A DNA stretch of 7,188 nucleotides from Clostridiales bacterium (GTDB taxonomy: Bacteria > Bacillota > Clostridia > Christensenellales > Aristaeellaceae), in assembly GCA_022776785.1 (NCBI GenBank), contig JALFHA010000029.1, positions 1 through 7,188 on the forward strand, read 5' to 3'. The notes under the pieces are model-generated. The model was not told the DNA's origin and did not search any database. It saw only the letters and a list, made by a program, of their open reading frames with translations. A program made the translations under genes and the position numbers. Below, one piece after another: positions 4,055-7,188 of this stretch (positions within the stretch are counted from its first letter, which is position 1; each line of letters starts with the position of its first letter).

Positions 4055-6976
4055 ATGCTCAAATCGCTCCTTCGCCTGCTGACCGTGGCCGCCCTGCTGG
4101 TTGCCCTGTACGTCTCTGTGCTGGTCTACTACCAGTTCATCTCCGACAGGATGTTCATGGAGAGCAGCGTGCATCTGGCAGAAATCTACCATCAGGTCAA
4201 CCAGTCCCTTCAGGGGCTGGTGAGCAGAAGCTGGAGCACCCTGCACATGTGGACGCCCTACCTCAAGGATGCGCCCAATGATGACGCTGTGGATGCCTAC
4301 ATCTCCGCCGCACAAAGGGAAACCGGCTTTACCGACTTCTACTTCATCTCCCACGAGGGCAATTACCGGACCATCGCCGGCAAAACCGGCTACCTCGACC
4401 TGAAGGACCGCCTGCCCAGCGTCATCCTGAACGGAGAGGACGCGGTTGTCAGCTCCGTCGTGCCGGGGCAGCCGGAGATCATGGTCTTTGTCGTACCGGC
4501 CTCGCCGGGCGAGTATCGCGGCTTTGCCTACGAGGCGATTGCCATCAGCTACAACAACAGCGATCTCGTCAAAACGCTGAATATCTCCTCCTTCGAGGGG
4601 CAGGCTGTCGCCTACGTCATCCACCCGGACGGACGCGTCATCATCGACAACGCAAACGGGCAGATTCGCGAAATCTACAATTTCCTCGGCTCGCTGCGCA
4701 ATCACTCGGAGATGACCGAGGAGCAGATCCTCCTGCTCGAGCAGGATTTCCGCACCCAGAGCTCCGGCGTGACCACCTTCCGCATGGATGAGTGCAGCTA
4801 CTACCTGGTCTACGAGAGCGCCTCCTTCGAGGACTGGATCCTGCTGGGCGTCGTGCCCACGGATGTCGTCAACGCCAACATGAACGCCATCCAGCGCGTC
4901 ACGCTGCTGGTGGTCTCCTGTATCGCCGCCACGCTGGGTCTGTCGCTCATCATCTTCGTCATCCACCAGAACCGGCGGCGCCTGCGCAGCAAGGATATGG
5001 AGCTGCTCTACCGCGAGGAGCTGTTCACCACCCTCTCGGCCAACGTGGACGACGTCTTCCTGATGATGGCGCAGGACGGGCGGCACGTCGATTACATCAG
5101 CCCGAACATCGAAAAGCTGCTGGGCCTGCCGCTCGAGGCGGCCCGCGCCAACATCCGCGGCATGGAGAAGCAGATCATGACCGAGGACGAAATCTCCATC
5201 TTCGGCCAGCTCCCGGATATGCAGCCCAACGAGCAGACGGAGCTGGACAAGGAGTACATTCACCTGGGCACCGGGGAGCACCGCTGGTTCCACATCACCG
5301 CGCTGTGCAAGGAAATCCTCGGCGAGAAGAAGTACATCCTCGTCCTCTCCGACCGCACGCAGGACAAGAAGACCAATCAGGCGCTCACGGACGCCGTCAA
5401 TGCCGCCCGCAGCGCCAATCAGGCCAAGAGCATCTTCCTCTCCAACATGAGCCACGACATCCGCACGCCGATGAACGCCATCGTCGGCTTCGCCACGCTC
5501 GCCGCTGCCAACGTCACCAACACGGAGAAGGTGCGCGACTATCTGTCCAAGATCCTTGCCTCGAGCAACCATCTGCTCTCCCTCATCAACGACGTGCTGG
5601 ACATGAGCCGCATCGAAAGCGGCAAAATCCACCTCGAGGAGCAGGAGGCCAATCTCTCCGACATCTTCCACGACCTCAAGACCATCATCAGCGGCCAGAT
5701 TCACGCCAAGCAGCTTGAGCTGTACATGGACATCATGGATGTGACCGACGAGGACGTCTTCTGCGACAAGACGCGCCTGAATCAGGTGCTGCTCAACCTG
5801 CTCTCCAACGCCATCAAGTTCACCGCTCCGGGTGGCACGGTCTCCGTGCGCGTCTCGCAGAAGCCGGGCGCTCCGGAGGGCAAGGGCCTGTACGAGATCC
5901 GCGTCAAGGACACCGGCATCGGCATGAGCCAGGACTTCGCGCGGCGCATCTTCGACCCGTTCGAGCGCGAGCGCACCTCCACCGTCAGCCGGATTCAGGG
6001 CACGGGTCTGGGCATGGCCATCTCCAAGAACATCATCGACATGATGGGCGGCACCATCACCCTGAACACCGAGCAGGGCAAGGGCACGGAGTTCATCGTG
6101 AGCCTCGCGCTCAAGCTGCAGTCGCAGCGCCGCCCGGTGGAGGTCATCAAGGAGCTGGTGGGCCTCAAGGGCCTCGTGGTGGACGACGACTTCAACACCT
6201 GCGACAGCGTGACGAAGATGCTCCTGCAGGTGGGAATGCGCTCGGAGTGGACGATGTCCGGCAGGGAGGCCGTGCTGCGCGCGCGGCAGTCGCTGGAGAT
6301 CAACGACCCGTTCCAAGCCTACATCATCGACTGGCGCCTGCCCGACATGAACGGCATCGAGGTCACGCGCCAGATTCGCCGTCTGGGCGACGATACGCCC
6401 ATCATCATCCTCACCGCCTACGACTGGACGGAGATCGAGGTCGAGGCGCGCGCCGCGGGCGTGACGGCCTTCTGCGCCAAGCCCATGTTCATGAGCGACC
6501 TGCGCAATTCCCTGCTGACCGCCCTCGGCCAGCAGAAGGACGAGGAGACCAGCGTCATCCCCAGCGACGGCGAGCAGACCGAATTCAAGGGCAAGCGGCT
6601 GCTGCTGACGGAGGACAACGAGCTCAACCGGGAAATCGCCTACGAGATCCTGAGCAAGTACGGCTTTGTCATCGACACCGCGGAGAACGGCGCAGAGGCG
6701 ATCAAGGCGCTTGAGACCGCCACCCCCGGCACCTACGATCTCATCCTCATGGACATCCAAATGCCCGTCATGGACGGCTACGAGGCGACGCGGCGCATCC
6801 GCGCGCTTGCCAATCCCGCGCTCGCGCGCATCCCCATCCTCGCGATGACCGCCAACGCTTTCGACGAGGATCGCCGCGCTGCCGCTGCCTGCGGCATGGA
6901 CGGCTTCCTCTCCAAGCCGATCAATATCGACGAGGTGGTGGAGACGCTGCGCACGGTCTTCCGCCCGAAAGCATAG
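4055..6976 (+). CDS. hybrid sensor histidine kinase: dCACHE-like / PAS / HisKA / HATPase / REC / REC
   Basis: This is a 973-residue membrane kinase. Hydrophobic helices at about residues 5-27 and 282-304 flank an extracellular region of about 250 residues. Its length and motifs (TGFTDFYFISHEGNYRTI, AYVIHPDGRVIIDN, WILLGVVPTDVVNANM) fit a double-CACHE ligand sensor. A PAS-like domain spans about 323-440 (NVDDVFLMMAQDGRHVDYIS to YILVLSDRT). HisKA carries the phosphoacceptor His467 in NMSHDIRTPMNAI. The ATPase domain has the N box (Asn581, Asn585), DTGIGM (619-624), the F box IFDPFE, and GTGLG (649-653). REC1 has Asp710-712, phosphoacceptor Asp759 (IIDWRLPDMNG), Thr787 and Lys809. REC2 has Glu853/Asp854, phosphoacceptor Asp900 (LMDIQMPVMDGYEATRRIR), Thr932 and Lys954. 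All key residues are present, so it should be active. There is no DNA-binding output and no Hpt domain, so a separate phosphotransfer partner is expected. It is probably co-transcribed with the solute-binding lipoprotein upstream, which may deliver its signal. Confidence 0.95.
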   Translation: MLKSLLRLLTVAALLVALYVSVLVYYQFISDRMFMESSVHLAEIYHQVNQSLQGLVSRSWSTLHMWTPYLKDAPNDDAVDAYISAAQRETGFTDFYFISHEGNYRTIAGKTGYLDLKDRLPSVILNGEDAVVSSVVPGQPEIMVFVVPASPGEYRGFAYEAIAISYNNSDLVKTLNISSFEGQAVAYVIHPDGRVIIDNANGQIREIYNFLGSLRNHSEMTEEQILLLEQDFRTQSSGVTTFRMDECSYYLVYESASFEDWILLGVVPTDVVNANMNAIQRVTLLVVSCIAATLGLSLIIFVIHQNRRRLRSKDMELLYREELFTTLSANVDDVFLMMAQDGRHVDYISPNIEKLLGLPLEAARANIRGMEKQIMTEDEISIFGQLPDMQPNEQTELDKEYIHLGTGEHRWFHITALCKEILGEKKYILVLSDRTQDKKTNQALTDAVNAARSANQAKSIFLSNMSHDIRTPMNAIVGFATLAAANVTNTEKVRDYLSKILASSNHLLSLINDVLDMSRIESGKIHLEEQEANLSDIFHDLKTIISGQIHAKQLELYMDIMDVTDEDVFCDKTRLNQVLLNLLSNAIKFTAPGGTVSVRVSQKPGAPEGKGLYEIRVKDTGIGMSQDFARRIFDPFERERTSTVSRIQGTGLGMAISKNIIDMMGGTITLNTEQGKGTEFIVSLALKLQSQRRPVEVIKELVGLKGLVVDDDFNTCDSVTKMLLQVGMRSEWTMSGREAVLRARQSLEINDPFQAYIIDWRLPDMNGIEVTRQIRRLGDDTPIIILTAYDWTEIEVEARAAGVTAFCAKPMFMSDLRNSLLTALGQQKDEETSVIPSDGEQTEFKGKRLLLTEDNELNREIAYEILSKYGFVIDTAENGAEAIKALETATPGTYDLILMDIQMPVMDGYEATRRIRALANPALARIPILAMTANAFDEDRRAAAACGMDGFLSKPINIDEVVETLRTVFRPKA

Positions 6977-6987
6977 CAGAATGTGAA

Positions 6988-7020
6988 CAGCCGCCGGCAG
7001 GAGCCGGCGGCTGATTTATA
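6988..7020 (+). terminator. terminator hairpin after the kinase gene
   Basis: CAGCCGCCGGC (6988-6998) and GCCGGCGGCTG (7003-7013) form a perfect 11-bp stem with the loop AGGA, starting 12 bases after the kinase stop codon. The following sequence (ATTTATA) is AT-rich but is not a strong T-run, so termination may be partial. The left arm shares 14 identical bases with the terminator after kduD. Confidence 0.75.
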
Positions 7021-7050
7021 CTGTCTTGCACTTAAAAGCTCGAATACAAG

Positions 7051-7059
7051 CGCGAAGCG
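7051..7059. repeat. short inverted repeat with GAA loop
   Basis: CGC-GAA-GCG is a three-base-pair inverted repeat. Alone it would mean nothing. It is listed because the same stem-GAA-stem design appears twice more within about 120 bases, at 7071-7091 and 7153-7169. Confidence 0.3.
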
Positions 7060-7070
7060 AAGAAGGGAGT

Positions 7071-7091
7071 TTGAGGGATGAAATCCCTCAA
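7071..7091. repeat. 9-bp perfect hairpin with GAA loop
   Basis: TTGAGGGAT (7071-7079) and ATCCCTCAA (7083-7091) are perfect reverse complements around the loop GAA. No T-run follows on the + strand, so it is not a standard terminator. It belongs to a cluster of inverted repeats in the gene-free tail of the window and may be part of a dispersed palindromic repeat or a structured RNA. Confidence 0.65.
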
Positions 7092-7097
7092 GCAGGT

Positions 7098-7113
7098 TTG
7101 GGCGGCAGCCCAA
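7098..7113. repeat. 6-bp perfect hairpin
   Basis: TTGGGC (7098-7103) and GCCCAA (7108-7113) pair around the loop GGCA, six bases after the previous hairpin. The two hairpins side by side suggest a designed structure rather than chance. Confidence 0.5.
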
Positions 7114-7129
7114 TGTTCCCTTATTGTTC

Positions 7130-7180
7130 AAAAGAAAAAGCAGTTTCAGAGCAGGATGCGAAGCATCCTACGATTGAAAC
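7130..7180 (-). terminator. nested hairpin; possible terminator of a convergent gene beyond the window
   Basis: The inner arms AGGATGC (7153-7159) and GCATCCT (7163-7169) pair perfectly around the loop GAA. The outer arms GTTTCA (7143-7148) and TGAAAC (7175-7180) also pair perfectly, across an internal loop. On the - strand the hairpin is followed by CTTTTTCTTTT (the complement of 7130-7140 less the first base pair), the layout of a rho-independent terminator. That would imply a - strand gene starting beyond the right edge of the window. It may instead be one unit of a dispersed repeat. Confidence 0.45.
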
Positions 7181-7188
7181 GGGGGCTG

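Larger units (their letters stand above)
7014..7188. other. gene-free, hairpin-rich tail
   Basis: No open frame here has a ribosome binding site or recognisable protein. The composition is visibly less GC-rich than the four genes. At least four short inverted repeats fall between 7051 and 7180, and three of them share a GAA loop. The density suggests an interspersed repeat element or structured RNA that continues past the window edge. Confidence 0.5.

Noticed and set aside
1987..4062. Long open frame (691 codons) on the - strand opposite the lipoprotein gene
   Set aside because: Same composition artefact: no recognisable domain, and it runs across the promoter and the end of the real lipoprotein gene.
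3845..6760. Very long open frame (971 codons) on the - strand opposite the kinase
   Set aside because: It is a mirror of the C/G-rich third codon positions of the kinase gene. The translation is a low-complexity Val/Leu/Ala/Asp/His mixture with no domain. The + strand kinase has complete, ordered motifs and a ribosome binding site.
6778..7131. 117-codon - strand frame covering the kinase end and the hairpin tail
   Set aside because: It crosses the terminator hairpin and the inverted repeats, and most of it is antisense to REC2. It looks like repeat DNA that happens to be open. I see no convincing ribosome binding site or domain.
7143..7180. Annotating a CRISPR array
   Set aside because: Only one possible repeat unit is visible, with no spacer-repeat pattern and no cas gene. 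It is recorded as a finding instead.

Overview
The window looks like chromosomal DNA from a GC-rich, low-redundancy-intergenic Firmicute, most likely a gut Clostridia of the Oscillospiraceae/Ruminococcaceae type. This is an inference from strong AGGAGG-type ribosome binding sites, C/G-dominated third codon positions, a lipoprotein with a Gram-positive-style lipobox, a hybrid kinase with the SHDIRTP phosphoacceptor box common in Clostridia, and genes for breakdown of pectin- or glycosaminoglycan-derived uronates. All four genes are on the + strand.

Region 1 (about 1-1866) is a catabolic pair. kduI (75-911) encodes 5-keto-4-deoxyuronate isomerase and has all four zinc ligands. It is followed after 68 bases by a KduD / gluconate-5-dehydrogenase-like short-chain dehydrogenase (980-1780). 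Together they would turn the unsaturated-uronate breakdown product DKI into 2-keto-3-deoxygluconate (KDG). The KDG kinase and aldolase are not in the window. A strong hairpin plus T-tract at 1819-1866 ends this unit, and a weaker hairpin follows.

Region 2 (about 1970-7013) is a signalling pair with its own candidate promoter (1975-2004). The first gene (2116-3999) encodes a lipoprotein. It has a family-1 solute-binding domain fused to a C-terminal domain resembling the substrate-binding C-terminal domain of 5'-nucleotidases (UshA/CpdB class), without the usual metallophosphatase half. After a 55-base gap, the second gene (4055-6976) encodes a 973-residue hybrid histidine kinase: TM - about 250-residue extracellular dCACHE-like domain - TM - PAS - HisKA - HATPase - REC - REC. 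No ABC permease or DNA-binding response regulator is present. The simplest reading is that the lipoprotein presents a ligand to the kinase, as LuxP does for LuxQ. This is the most interesting content of the window. A perfect 11-bp hairpin (6988-7013) closes the unit.

Region 3 (7014-7188) has no gene I can support. It is less GC-rich and dense in short perfect inverted repeats, several with a GAA loop. The last one (7143-7180) is nested and, read on the - strand, is followed by a T-tract. It could be the terminator of a convergent gene beyond the window edge, part of a dispersed palindromic repeat, or (least likely) a single CRISPR-type repeat unit.
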